Both the position numbers and the translations under genes were made by a program. From positions 1 through 63,275 of IMG/VR virus record IMGVR_UViG_3300013111_000758: a stretch of 63,275 nucleotides of DNA. One strand, given 5' to 3'. Position 1 is the first letter of the stretch. Every line of letters begins with the position of its first letter. Source of the stretch: a virus. The notes beneath the pieces were generated by a model, which was not told where the DNA came from, ran no database searches, and saw only the letters and a program-made list of their open reading frames with translations. Of the stretch, positions 26,901-34,714 are shown piece after piece.

Positions 26901-28465
26901 CCTCGGCGGCGCTGGGCATGGCGACCCCGAACCACGAGGCGGACGGCTCCGGCCGACCGAACCCGGACTTCTACCTGGACCTCAACCTCAGCGTGGTCAT
27001 CGGGGCGCAGATCCTCCGTGACACCGTCACGGGCATCCCCTTCGACAACGACTACCTGGGGACCTCCGACATCTACCTGCAGTACCACGCGCTGCGCCTG
27101 GACCTGAGCCCGTCGGCCGACAGCCCGGCGCTGCTCATCGTGGAGGACACCACCACGCTCGAGTCCATCCTGGATCCGCTGACCGCGGACAACCCGCTGG
27201 GCCTGGGCCTGTTCTTCGCCAAGCTGAACGCCCCGGGCGTGAGCGTGGCGGGGCTCGGCGTCGACGAGGTGACCGCGGCCATGCCGGAGGGCACCCTGAC
27301 GGCCTACACCCAGGCCGCCGAGTTCCTCGAGAGCGAGGAGGTCTACGCTCTCGCGCCGCTGACCCACGAGGAGGTGGTGCACCAGCTGTTCAAGACCCAC
27401 GTCGACTACATGAGCGGGTCGGACCTGCGCGGCGAGCGCATCGTCTTCATCAACCCGGAGGTCCCGGACGAGGAGGCGCCGACGACGGCCGCCAGCGGCA
27501 CCGACGGCAACAGCACCGGCGCGGACAACCAGTTCATCGTCGACGAGAACCCCCACACCGCCCTCGTGGCGGCGGGGGTCGCCAACCCGGCGGTCATGCC
27601 GGTGAGCGACGGGGTGTACCTCGAGATCACCGTCGGCGGTGAGCAGCGGCGGTACAACCTCAGCGCCATCAACGGAGCGCTGGTCACCATCAACCTGACC
27701 TTCGCGGCCGGGGAGAACGACGACAGCTTCTACTCCACCGAGACGCTCCTGGCCGGCCTGCTCATCAGCGTCGACTGGGCCATCAAGGTCCGGGGCGACG
27801 CCCTGGTGGTGGCCGGGGTCTCCGACCTCGACGGCATCGCCACGGCGGTGGCCACGGTCGCCTCGACCTACGCCGACCGCCGGGTCTACTACGTCTTCCC
27901 GGACTCGGTGACCGCGGAGCTCGACGCCGGGACGGCGGCGCTGCCGGCCTACTACGCCTGCTGCGCCATCGCCGGCATGGTGGGCCAGCTGGTGCCCCAG
28001 CAGGGCTTCACCAACTACCCGATGACCGGCTTCACGGGGGTCACCGGGTCGAACGACATCTTCAAGGACTCGCTGCTCGACGAGATCGCCGGCGGCGGGG
28101 TGTACATCCTCATCCAGGAGGCGGACGGGGCTCCGGTCATCTGCCGCCACCAGCTGTCCACGGACGTCACCAGCATCGAGACGAGGGAGCTCTCCATCAC
28201 CAAGGTGGTGGACTTCACCGCCAAGACGCTGCGGACGGGCCTGCGCAACTTCCTGGGGATCTACAACATCACCCCGGCGTTCATGGACACCCTGACCACG
28301 GTGGTCGACGGCATGCTCGACTTCCTCAAGCAGGGTGGCGTGCTCATCGGAGCCTCGCTGAACAGCATCAGCCAGGACACGACCAACCCGGACACGGTCC
28401 TCATCGACGTGACCCTGGAGGTCCCGTACCCGTGCAACTACATCAGGGTTACCTTGGTTGTCTGA
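23930..28465 (+). CDS. Tail sheath protein, very long
   Basis: 1511 residues, two to three times the usual sheath length. The C-terminal domain has the sheath signature: APVICRHQLSTDVTSIETRELSITKVVDF, LRTGLRNFLGIYN and a final beta strand YIRVTLVV that in known sheaths swaps into the neighbouring subunit. The N-terminus (KPNVSVIQEF...LVPTLRPCVVGP) is also typical. Between about residues 380 and 930 lie three or more beta-rich modules with A-x-x-I-x-A-type helices and T-V-x-T-V strands, probably surface domains. GAGGAG precedes ATG 23930. The last ten codons use AGG, GTT and TTG, unlike the rest of the gene, because an HNH element has replaced the original end. Confidence 0.9.
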   Translation: MAALAKPNVSVIQEFATTSPTILVPTLRPCVVGPALEVVEVLDDAGAINDDAKDGAYDQFQQVVTQTSFPDPRGNLDELDIQESTIRAFLTFGGAMYELDNGDSLYGTYGSSFLAFANWASRAAIIASGPENYAFGAGLLLAFCVDNPLRTDTSSDITVELTGTLTAEDTADEINAAAGETIAYSIEVAPGDTRLVLVSNTYGAGSSLTIRASSGAAGILYSGLPLSGVEEYRIEGCGFRGQDDGDVDTTTPWIEFFRGEEYMDGVAAGAAAWQAEGNLRDELDVFTNARAAARTYSGVSPDVPLQAATAVLPGDIFYADGAQVGTTAEVIEVQQDRFRLGVLDSENSVFDDDGVPTSRVYTEFEVGNLFDGTPLAPQYCWFGAQGLVEGNIVPTPVAAALTGSTEASAALFGYLVGGPVATANFPLLIGNKRLYLRATVDGVRGAEQTVLFSGTFNSMADVAAAITAQATDIIATSYTDVTAAEQYLTLQTGATGADQAVEVSETGAFNAVTDLEMDAASRSGGSGVGVDAEFSTQAFVTGGPDDGETPGPYVFPLVGGELLDYTVTDRNGTTLSLAYTLDAADVGAPAANTWAGLAAHLNAGGNGTALPANGMPNCPMVEFIGDDTANARGLTIRVLEGGSGTAIDVDEATTHANFSFAGARVAATADIVIAGGDPGAAAAITVDTTELGGAARVSAAAGGGPTDWVITAGDIPATIASLAAGLSAHPDITAVDNGVDTVTVTVATTGWRGNLCTIVSSDFTNMTIQGGAVIAFLTGGTATSTQTALIGPATAGGDILTVDTAAVGGSQVDYEAGGVDWVGNGAAGASSLVTAINTGPQNGEVYAHNLDAVGAAQATVTLYALNPDGYLANLCWAQTTDFAQINVAGAGDLLEHEFTGGTEDNDNDTGADVLTGEEFAFQLDYNPHEWVVTPANDSLDDLIEMINEEVNDNIVATAGGTNTRQLVLTSLLLGQASRVEVLADTASRIITSAALGMATPNHEADGSGRPNPDFYLDLNLSVVIGAQILRDTVTGIPFDNDYLGTSDIYLQYHALRLDLSPSADSPALLIVEDTTTLESILDPLTADNPLGLGLFFAKLNAPGVSVAGLGVDEVTAAMPEGTLTAYTQAAEFLESEEVYALAPLTHEEVVHQLFKTHVDYMSGSDLRGERIVFINPEVPDEEAPTTAASGTDGNSTGADNQFIVDENPHTALVAAGVANPAVMPVSDGVYLEITVGGEQRRYNLSAINGALVTINLTFAAGENDDSFYSTETLLAGLLISVDWAIKVRGDALVVAGVSDLDGIATAVATVASTYADRRVYYVFPDSVTAELDAGTAALPAYYACCAIAGMVGQLVPQQGFTNYPMTGFTGVTGSNDIFKDSLLDEIAGGGVYILIQEADGAPVICRHQLSTDVTSIETRELSITKVVDFTAKTLRTGLRNFLGIYNITPAFMDTLTTVVDGMLDFLKQGGVLIGASLNSISQDTTNPDTVLIDVTLEVPYPCNYIRVTLVV
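28436..28465 (+). repeat. Recoded sheath C-terminus (copy A)
   Basis: Codons for N-Y-I-R-V-T-L-V-V-stop that close the sheath gene. Nine of ten codons encode the same residues as the copy at 29141-29170, with six base changes, five of them synonymous. Codon choice (AGG, GTT, TTG) is atypical for this genome and like the adjacent HNH element. Confidence 0.8.
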
Positions 28466-28479
28466 CGCAGATGGTCTAA

Positions 28480-28503
28480 CATTCCGGGTGGAGGCCCGGA
28501 ATG
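28480..28503 (+). promoter_or_regulatory. Hairpin sequestering HNH start signals
   Basis: Perfect 9-bp stem CATTCCGGG / CCCGGAATG with loop TGGAGG. The Shine-Dalgarno sequence GGAGG fills the loop and the ATG start (28501-28503) closes the stem, so the structure should limit initiation on read-through sheath mRNA. Translational silencing by such hairpins is known for T4 homing endonucleases. Confidence 0.75.
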
Positions 28504-29142
28504 GGGAAGGTCAAGAAGTGCAAGATCTCAGTCTGCAGCAAGAAGATGCACGCCAGGGGGTTCTGTTCGACCCACTACGCGTACTGGAGGGCCGGCATCT
28601 TCGACCTGGAGGGCAACCAGCTCAGGCCGTTTGCACGCAAGGGCTCGTGGAAGGGCCACACGTGCAAGCAGGAGGGCTGCGATGACCCAGTGCGAGCGCG
28701 GGGATGGTGCAATCGGCACTACCTGCAAGTACGTAGTGGCATCATCGACGAGAGTGGCAATCAGCTTCGGGACCCCAAACGGCGAAAGCCACGGAAGGGG
28801 TACAGGTACTACCTGAAGGAGTACCTGAAGGTGCGGGCGCCCGATGGCCACCCGCACACGGACAAGGACGGCTACATCCTCGAGCACCGTCTCGTGATGG
28901 AGCAACACTTGGGCCGCTTCCTGGAGCCGGGAGAGGTCGTCCACCACCTCAACGGGGTGCGGGACGACAACCGGATTGAGAACCTGCAGCTCCGAAGGAG
29001 CCGCAAGGAGCATGGGCACGGCCACGAAAGGCTGGACGATGTGAGTGCTGCTCTGGCACTGTTGGAGCAGCTGGTGAACAAGGGGATGACTGATGGCCGC
29101 GAGACCAAACAGAGGCTGCAACGTCTGGCCCGTCGCCTCTGA
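28501..29142 (+). CDS. HNH homing endonuclease inserted after tail sheath
   Basis: 213 residues. Two N-terminal zinc modules repeat (C...C...[13 protein letters not shown] and [20 protein letters not shown]), probably for target recognition. The catalytic HNH segment is [38 protein letters not shown], with His-His and Asn residues in place for a metal-bound nicking or cutting site. The start is inside a hairpin. Codon use is less GC-biased than neighbours. Its last codons read through the remnant of the original sheath 3' end in another frame, and its stop overlaps that remnant. It is a free-standing mobile endonuclease rather than a virion protein. Confidence 0.88.
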   Translation: MGKVKKCKISVCSKKMHARGFCSTHYAYWRAGIFDLEGNQLRPFARKGSWKGHTCKQEGCDDPVRARGWCNRHYLQVRSGIIDESGNQLRDPKRRKPRKGYRYYLKEYLKVRAPDGHPHTDKDGYILEHRLVMEQHLGRFLEPGEVVHHLNGVRDDNRIENLQLRRSRKEHGHGHERLDDVSAALALLEQLVNKGMTDGRETKQRLQRLARRL

Positions 29143-29170
29143 CTACATCCGCGTCACCCTGGTGGTCTGA
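29141..29170 (+). pseudogene. Displaced original sheath 3' end (copy B)
   Basis: Encodes D-Y-I-R-V-T-L-V-V-stop with GC-rich codons normal for this phage. In the same frame upstream it continues as V-W-P-V-A-S, paralleling V-P-Y-P-C of the intact gene, so about 45 bases of the original 3' end appear to survive after insertion of the HNH element. Confidence 0.75.
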
Positions 29171-29228
29171 TACGGTTGTAGCCCGGCTGGTAGGTGCAAC
29201 CTCGCGCCTCCAGCCCTGGAGGTGAGAG

Positions 29229-30074
29229 ATGACCCAGGTACAAGCGTCGGCGGTCAAGGCCGATGCCGAGATGGATGTCTCCCCGGAGACCCTCAAGGCG
29301 CTGAGCCCGTTCCAGGACACGAGCCAGGCCTTCATCACGGTCCTCGACAACGACTCCCTCACCGGCGTCCAGGTCAACCTCGACCTCACGCTCATCGGTG
29401 GCGGGGTCACGGCCTACGTGGAGGGTGCGGCCTGGAACGCCGGGACGACCGCCGCCCTCTCGGCCACGGCACTGGCCGCGGCGATGAACGCGGACATGGT
29501 CGCCCAGGGCGGCACGGCCGTGGCGGTCGACGAGACGGTCGTCCTGACGACCAACAACGGCACGGACTTCGCCATCTTCCCGACCGTCGGGTCGGACGAC
29601 CCCACGGTGCTGCTCATCAACGACGCGTGGGGCTCCGGCCTCGAGCCGTTCCACAGCTTCTGGGACTCGGAGTTCAACGGCGGCGACAACATCGCCATGA
29701 ACGCCAACGACTACCTGCACCTCTACCTGGTGTTCGCCATCGTGGCGGGCAGCACGGTGACCCAGGTGCAGCTGCGGCTGCGGTACGGGATGGGCGAGGC
29801 CAGCCGGGGCCACGGCAAGATGTACGACGAGGTGGGTCTGGACCTGGGCCTCGCCGCCGCCGGGGTGCTCCCCATCGACACCCCGATCACGGAGTACCAG
29901 TTCACCGTGGCGGCCCCGGCCGCCGGGGTGCAGTGGTACTACAAGCGGCTCACCATCCCGGTCAACGACCCGATGGTGAAGGTCCTGGTGACCACGGACA
30001 ACCAGCCCGACGCAGACGACGGCCTGGAGATCCTCTACATGAGGACGATGCGCGACAGCGTCACGGGCCAGTAG
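29229..30074 (+). CDS. Beta-rich tail-region virion protein
   Basis: 281 residues. Residues about 35-110 contain a module (LTLIGGGVTAYVEGAAW...ALSATALAAAMNADMVAQGGTAVAVDETVVLTTNNGTDFAI) like those inside the sheath; the rest is beta-rich (TQVQLRLRYGMG, YYKRLTIPVNDPMVKVLVTT). ATG 29229 follows GAGGTGAG. Before HNH insertion it was the gene next to the sheath. Tail tube or accessory tail protein by position, uncertain. Confidence 0.6.
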   Translation: MTQVQASAVKADAEMDVSPETLKALSPFQDTSQAFITVLDNDSLTGVQVNLDLTLIGGGVTAYVEGAAWNAGTTAALSATALAAAMNADMVAQGGTAVAVDETVVLTTNNGTDFAIFPTVGSDDPTVLLINDAWGSGLEPFHSFWDSEFNGGDNIAMNANDYLHLYLVFAIVAGSTVTQVQLRLRYGMGEASRGHGKMYDEVGLDLGLAAAGVLPIDTPITEYQFTVAAPAAGVQWYYKRLTIPVNDPMVKVLVTTDNQPDADDGLEILYMRTMRDSVTGQ

Positions 30075-30083
30075 GAGGCAACC

Positions 30084-31655
30084 ATGCTCGGAGCCATCAA
30101 GCACGGCCTCCACACCCTGACCTCGGCCATCGCCTCGGCGCTGGGCGCCAAGTCCTTTGCTCAGCGTGTGCCCGTACACGTCGGCACGACCGAGTTCACC
30201 ATGGGTGGTGCCCCGGCGCAGGGCTTCGCCCTCATCGCTGCGGAGTTCCCTGGCGGTGCCGGCACCCTCGCCATCGGCGGCCCCGCAAGTACGACCGACG
30301 GCGGGTACGAGGCAGCGGTCTCGGCGGGCTTCGCCGCCGGGGTCATGACCCCGAGCGCCACGGACTACCTGGCGGTCGACGACGAGATCATCAACCGGGT
30401 CGACCTCTACAACGCCGACACCGGGGAGCCGTTCGAGACGGCCGAGGGTGAGCAGATCTTCGGGCTCCTCCAGGCCGCCAATGGCGCGGTCGATGGGGAC
30501 GCCATCGTGGACGCCCCGAATCCCGAGAACGTCCAGATCAGCTTCGTGTACCTGCCCCGGGCCAACCCGGCGCTGAACAACATGCAGCTGGTCAACCTGG
30601 ACGCGGGGCAGGACGTCCGCTTCGGCCTCCGACTGCACCGCATCCTGGTCAACATGTCGTACGCCACGATGGTCATGGGCGGGGACCCGATCCCTGACGT
30701 GGTCACCAGCGTGTACTACATCCCCTCGTTCAACGGCGCCGTGCTGGCGAACTACCCCGAGGGCTCCATCGTGGTCGCCGTGGACACCGGCGAGGTCCGC
30801 AGCGTCGCCGTGGGTGGCGCGAACTGGGAGTACCTCGGCAAGGGCACCCCAGCCACACTCACCGGAGCCGCAGCCGACACCACCATCACCGACTTCGACG
30901 GGCTCAAGACCATCCTCGTCGACTGCGACGGCGCCGACCGGACGCTGGTGCTGCCGACGCTGGCGGACAACCTCGGCCGGCCCATCACCATCGTGAAGAT
31001 CGACGCCGGGGCCGACCAGGTCATCCTCGACGGTGAGGGGGTCGAGACCATCAATGGTGCAGAGGAGCAGGCGCTCTCCCGACGCCGTCAGCGCATGACG
31101 GTGCTGGGGACCCCCACCGAGTGGGTGGTGCTCGAGGGCGACGCGGTTCCCGACGAGGTCTTGCTGCGCACCCTGAACCTGTGGATCGGTGGCCCGGCCG
31201 GCGGGCCTCCTGGGGCGGCGGTGGCCTACCTCGAGTCCATGGACTTCGCGGCCGCTGGCGGCGAGGAGGTCGTGGGGTCGTTCGTGCTGGGCCCGGATTA
31301 CATCCCCGGCCGGGGCCTGGAGATCGAGTTCCTGTACTCCAGCGATGCGGCCGCGGCCTCGAACGCGCTGTTCTCCACCTCCACGGCGCTCTTCCGCACG
31401 GGAACGGACACGGACTCCAATCCGCCGACCAACCTGCACGCGGACAACGCCAACGCGGTGCCCGAGAGCGCGCCGGTCGACGTGACCACCCTCTCTCCAC
31501 GCTTCGAGCTCACCGACGGGGCGGGGCAGATCAACGGCCTCACCCCCGCGGTTGGTGACAACATCGCGGTGCTGCTCGCGCGTGACGCAGGTGACCCCAG
31601 CGCCGCCGTCTTCCGGGTCTACATCGAGGCCCGCGTGTACATGATGGGAGCGTAG
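30084..31655 (+). CDS. Large beta-rich tail/fibre-like protein
   Basis: 523 residues. A helical N-terminal 25 residues, then long beta-rich regions; residues about 255-350 have the pattern TITDFDGLKTILVDCDGADRTLVLPTLADNLGRPITIVKIDAGADQVIL typical of phage surface or fibre modules. C-terminal part resembles jelly-roll-like virion domains. GGAGG precedes ATG 30084. No definite family. Confidence 0.6.
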   Translation: MLGAIKHGLHTLTSAIASALGAKSFAQRVPVHVGTTEFTMGGAPAQGFALIAAEFPGGAGTLAIGGPASTTDGGYEAAVSAGFAAGVMTPSATDYLAVDDEIINRVDLYNADTGEPFETAEGEQIFGLLQAANGAVDGDAIVDAPNPENVQISFVYLPRANPALNNMQLVNLDAGQDVRFGLRLHRILVNMSYATMVMGGDPIPDVVTSVYYIPSFNGAVLANYPEGSIVVAVDTGEVRSVAVGGANWEYLGKGTPATLTGAAADTTITDFDGLKTILVDCDGADRTLVLPTLADNLGRPITIVKIDAGADQVILDGEGVETINGAEEQALSRRRQRMTVLGTPTEWVVLEGDAVPDEVLLRTLNLWIGGPAGGPPGAAVAYLESMDFAAAGGEEVVGSFVLGPDYIPGRGLEIEFLYSSDAAAASNALFSTSTALFRTGTDTDSNPPTNLHADNANAVPESAPVDVTTLSPRFELTDGAGQINGLTPAVGDNIAVLLARDAGDPSAAVFRVYIEARVYMMGA

Positions 31656-31656
31656 G

Positions 31657-31842
31657 ATGGGTGGCTACTCTCAGATTCCTGGTGGCGGTGGTGGCGGTGG
31701 GACTCCGACTCCTCCCGTTCCGCAGTTCGCGATCTCCGAGGACCTCATCGAGGAGGAGGTCTACGACAACAACTGCGTCCCCGATGCCCAGGAGGGCCTG
31801 TGGGACGTCGACAACCCGACCGATACCACTGTGTACCCGTGA
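31657..31842 (+). CDS. Small Gly/Pro-rich protein
   Basis: 61 residues: a Gly7 run and Pro-rich linker followed by an acidic tail (EDLIEEEVYDNNCVP). ATG 31657 starts one base after the upstream stop. Not recognised; likely an adaptor peptide of the tail region. Confidence 0.5.
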   Translation: MGGYSQIPGGGGGGGTPTPPVPQFAISEDLIEEEVYDNNCVPDAQEGLWDVDNPTDTTVYP

Positions 31843-31853
31843 GGTAGAGCATC

Positions 31854-32828
31854 ATGGCGAACCCCTCGAACCTCCCCGACCTCAACTGGACGCTCAGCGG
31901 CATGAAGCGCTTCGAGCTGGAGCACGGTGACTCCGGCATCGGGCTGCTCGAGACGCTGTACGACCTGGTCACGGCCAGCACGCACTGGGACGTCGTCTCG
32001 TTCGACCCCGGCTTCACGTGGATCGAGGTGGCCCCCAAGGACGCCGGCGCGGTCGGCCTGGACGACATGCGGGCCATCTTCCGCAACGGAGCGGCCACGA
32101 ACCGCCTCCGTGGTGGGCCGTGGAACGCCGACGACATCAGCGTGGGGGTACACCCCAACGTCTCCGGCGCAGGAGCCATGGCGGACCACGACAGCACCAC
32201 GCCGTGGGGCGGTGGCGCAAGTTGGGCGTTCTCCAACTACGTGCGCTGCGTGGACATCGCCGCCATCGACATGATCCAGATCGTGGAGTCCGAAGAGGTT
32301 CTGGTGCTCATCGGTTACGACTGGGCGGCTGACCAGATGCACTGCCTCACGATGGTCGGGTTCTGGCTGGATCCCGTCACCGAGGAGAACGGTATCGACT
32401 TCTACTCCGAGGGCAGCATCGGCCGCATCGTCGGCATGCAGAACACGGAGAACATGCAGGTCTCCAACGGCTTCTGGAACTCCACCAACAACCTGCTCAA
32501 CTACAACAACGGTGCGAACAACAACAGCATGTACTGCCTGAAGCCGGACGGCACGACCTGGAGCCACGTGCAGAGGTTCGAGGTCACCGGGTACCCGACT
32601 GAGCAGCGTCACGTCACTATGGACCCCGGAGCTGTGGTGACGCGGGTCAACTACTACTACATCACGGGCAGTCAGTACGCAGGCACGTCCCGCCAGTGGG
32701 GAATGACCTCGGACGGTATGGGTGTGCGTGCGCGTAGGGAGGGCGGCCCCAGCGGTGACCTCAAGCAGATCGCCGTATCGTCGGTGCCCCGCGGCGAGGC
32801 GGACTCCGTGGGCTTCGCCAACGTGTAG
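31854..32828 (+). CDS. Virion protein, tandem paralogue 1
   Basis: 324 residues. Shares with the next gene a common plan: LxTLYDLVTASTHWDVVS near residue 35, ISVGVHPNVSGAGAMADHDSTTPWGG, an AFSxY segment, a VSNGFWNSTNNLLNYNNGANN block, and an RQWGMT motif near the end. Beta-rich with many Asn/Thr, as in surface-exposed tail or fibre proteins. ATG 31854 follows GAGGTAG. Probably a host-contact or tail-decoration protein; family unknown. Confidence 0.6.
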   Translation: MANPSNLPDLNWTLSGMKRFELEHGDSGIGLLETLYDLVTASTHWDVVSFDPGFTWIEVAPKDAGAVGLDDMRAIFRNGAATNRLRGGPWNADDISVGVHPNVSGAGAMADHDSTTPWGGGASWAFSNYVRCVDIAAIDMIQIVESEEVLVLIGYDWAADQMHCLTMVGFWLDPVTEENGIDFYSEGSIGRIVGMQNTENMQVSNGFWNSTNNLLNYNNGANNNSMYCLKPDGTTWSHVQRFEVTGYPTEQRHVTMDPGAVVTRVNYYYITGSQYAGTSRQWGMTSDGMGVRARREGGPSGDLKQIAVSSVPRGEADSVGFANV

Positions 32829-32837
32829 GAGGACAGC

Positions 32838-33791
32838 GTGAGCGACACCAATTTGCCCAAGCTCACCTGGGATACGAGCGCGGTGGTGAACCTCGCCGCG
32901 GGGCACGGCCAGGATGGTGCGGGGATGGTCGAGACCATCCACGACATCATCGACGCCAGCACCTACTGGCGGGTGGTGAGCGAGCACGGCACCTTCGACT
33001 GGATCGAGATCGCGCCGAAGGTCGGCGAGGACTGCGAGGACATGCGTGTCCTCGTGCGCCACACCGTCCCGACCAACAAGATTCGGGCCTACACCTCTGG
33101 CGTCGACGACCTGTACGTCGGCATCCACCCCAACGTGGGCGGCGCAGCGCTGGTGGACCACGACGCGGTGGACCCGTGGGGTGGCGCGACCGGCTACGCT
33201 TTCAGCCAGTACGCCAACGCCTTCCACGCAACCGCTGTCTCTGGGGTCGAGGACCTCATGGTCATCGAGTGCGAGGAGGCGCTGCACATCCTGGGCCTGG
33301 ACACCGGGGGCAACCTGCGGCACGCCTTCTTGGGGCACCTCTTGGACCCCCGCTCCTCCATCAACGGCGACGACTTCTACTCGGAGACGCCTGCGGTGTA
33401 CCGAAAGCTGGCGTTGTTCTCCAGCGAGGACAAGGTGGCCCAGAACGGCTTCTGGAACACGGGCAACGACTTCCTCACGTACAACAACGGCGCAAACAAC
33501 CACCTGTGCTACACCTTGCGCCCGGACGGCGTCTGGGCGCACATGCAGCGCCTCGAGCAGACTCCTTTCCTCACGACCACACGCAATACGGATGCGGGTG
33601 GGCGCGAGTACTCTTTCCCGGTGTCGTACTTCCACATCAACCAGACGTTCGCTGGGGTATCGCGCCAGTGGGGCACGACCAACAACATGCAGGGGGTCGT
33701 CGAGCAGGAGGTGGCGGCTGTTCTGGTGCGAGTACAGGTCGGGGCGCACAGGTCTTCGGACCAGCATGCCATGGCGCACAACAACGAGTAG
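32838..33791 (+). CDS. Virion protein, tandem paralogue 2
   Basis: 317 residues, clearly homologous to the preceding protein: METIHDIIDASTYWRVVS, LYVGIHPNVGGAALVDHDAVDPWGG, AFSQY, NGFWNTGNDFLTYNNGANN and SRQWGTTNN align in order. The C-terminal 40 residues differ. GTG 32838 follows GGAGG. The pair arose by tandem duplication and may form alternative or hetero-oligomeric surface structures. Confidence 0.6.
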   Translation: MSDTNLPKLTWDTSAVVNLAAGHGQDGAGMVETIHDIIDASTYWRVVSEHGTFDWIEIAPKVGEDCEDMRVLVRHTVPTNKIRAYTSGVDDLYVGIHPNVGGAALVDHDAVDPWGGATGYAFSQYANAFHATAVSGVEDLMVIECEEALHILGLDTGGNLRHAFLGHLLDPRSSINGDDFYSETPAVYRKLALFSSEDKVAQNGFWNTGNDFLTYNNGANNHLCYTLRPDGVWAHMQRLEQTPFLTTTRNTDAGGREYSFPVSYFHINQTFAGVSRQWGTTNNMQGVVEQEVAAVLVRVQVGAHRSSDQHAMAHNNE

Positions 33792-33800
33792 GAGGACGAC

Positions 33801-34094
33801 GTGGCGTACAGCGCGGTGCCAGGAGGTGGGAAGCCCGGCGTGCCCTTCCGTCCGCGCAACGCAGTGCCGGTGCCGCGCAAGGGCCCGAAGCGGCCCAAGA
33901 GACCGGAGAACGACGAAGAGCGCGCCGCGATGGAGCAGTGGAAGGCGGACAAGAGGCGCAAGGCCGAGGAGCGCTACGCGCGGCAGGAGGCCGACCGCAT
34001 CCAGACCGAGAAGGAGCGGGCCAAGGAGGAGAAGGACAAGAGGGGTCCGAAGGACGATAAACTGGGTGGAGGGGAGAAGGGTCCGCAGCCATGA
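33801..34094 (+). CDS. Small highly charged protein
   Basis: 97 residues: a Gly/Pro-rich basic N-terminus then a long Lys/Glu/Arg helix (ENDEERAAMEQWKADKRRKAEERYARQEADR), ending in a basic, disordered tail. GTG 33801 follows AGGAGG. Unknown; the helix could form a coiled coil. Confidence 0.55.
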   Translation: MAYSAVPGGGKPGVPFRPRNAVPVPRKGPKRPKRPENDEERAAMEQWKADKRRKAEERYARQEADRIQTEKERAKEEKDKRGPKDDKLGGGEKGPQP

Positions 34095-34187
34095 CGACAA
34101 GTGACGAAGCGCTCGCCCTGTGGGATGAGAGCCTGACGTCGTTGGAGAACAGCCAGGCTGAAGCACGGGCGACCATGAGGAGCTGGA

Positions 34188-34652
34188 ATGGGGACGGACG
34201 ACAAGAAGGGTACTGCTCCCCCGGCGGAAACGACAGATGCGGCGTTCCTCAGAACGGTGATCGACCTGGCGGAGCGGACCGCCTCATCGTTGCGGGGCCA
34301 GGAGGACATCTCCGCGGAGATGGTCCGCACCACCCAGCACTGCTTGGACGAGCGGAAGGAAGCCGAGCAGCTGACGCAGGGACGGATCGACGCCCTGATC
34401 AAGTCCAAGGACGAGAACGCCAAGGCACTCGTGAAGGCTCTGGAGGAGCTGACGAAGAAGGTCACGGAGGTCTGCGCCTTGGCCCCACGACAGCCGAAAT
34501 GGCTGTGGTGTTTCCGGGAGCTGGTGTCTCTGGTGGAGAAGAAGCCGCTGGCGACGATGGCGACACTGCTCGGGCTGATGCTGTTCGCCGTGGTCTTGGC
34601 CGAGCTCGGGTGGAACATCACCGACTGGATTCAACCACCGTCGGGTGGGTAG
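34188..34652 (+). CDS. Coiled-coil protein with C-terminal membrane anchor
   Basis: 154 residues: helical, charged coiled coil (about 20-105) followed by one transmembrane segment (ATMATLLGLMLFAVVLAELGW). GGAG precedes ATG 34188 and GC-rich third positions support this frame. The 97 bases upstream (34091-34187) begin with an ATG overlapping the previous stop and code for MTTSDEALALWDESLTSL and more in another frame, without a stop until 34714; a short overlapping gene or a +1 frameshift joining it to this gene are both possible. Confidence 0.6.
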   Translation: MGTDDKKGTAPPAETTDAAFLRTVIDLAERTASSLRGQEDISAEMVRTTQHCLDERKEAEQLTQGRIDALIKSKDENAKALVKALEELTKKVTEVCALAPRQPKWLWCFRELVSLVEKKPLATMATLLGLMLFAVVLAELGWNITDWIQPPSGG

Positions 34653-34714
34653 TTGGCCTGGTGGTGTTCCTGATGGGTCTGGGGGCTGTCGCGCAGCTCC
34701 TCACGGGAGGATAG
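34610..34714 (+). CDS. Possible 34-residue membrane peptide
   Basis: A GTG within the end of the previous gene opens a 34-residue frame: eight polar residues, then TTVGWVVGLVVFLMGLGAV as a transmembrane segment and a short tail. The hydrophobic segment lies mostly beyond the previous stop, where nothing else is encoded. The ribosome-binding site is weak (GAG), so the call is tentative. Confidence 0.3.
   Translation: MEHHRLDSTTVGWVVGLVVFLMGLGAVAQLLTGG

Noticed and set aside
23822-28150. A 1442-codon open frame on the minus strand opposite the tail sheath gene, and similar long frames opposite other virion genes
   Set aside because: Composition is dominated by Arg, Gly, His and Val as expected for the antisense of a GC-rich gene; no start signal or family motif.
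28430-29170. Group I intron containing the HNH gene
   Set aside because: The upstream part already supplies a complete, in-frame sheath end with its own stop; I could not assign conserved group I pairings. Duplication with recoding explains more, though an intron is not fully excluded.
29229-31655. Portal or tape-measure protein among the large tail-region genes
   Set aside because: These proteins are beta-rich; none has the long helical repeats of a tape measure or the portal stem pattern. Both genes are probably outside the window.
34091-34714. A single 207-residue gene starting at 34091
   Set aside because: Its middle lies opposite the much better coding frame 34188-34652 in the same direction; only its ends look protein-like, so it is noted rather than called.
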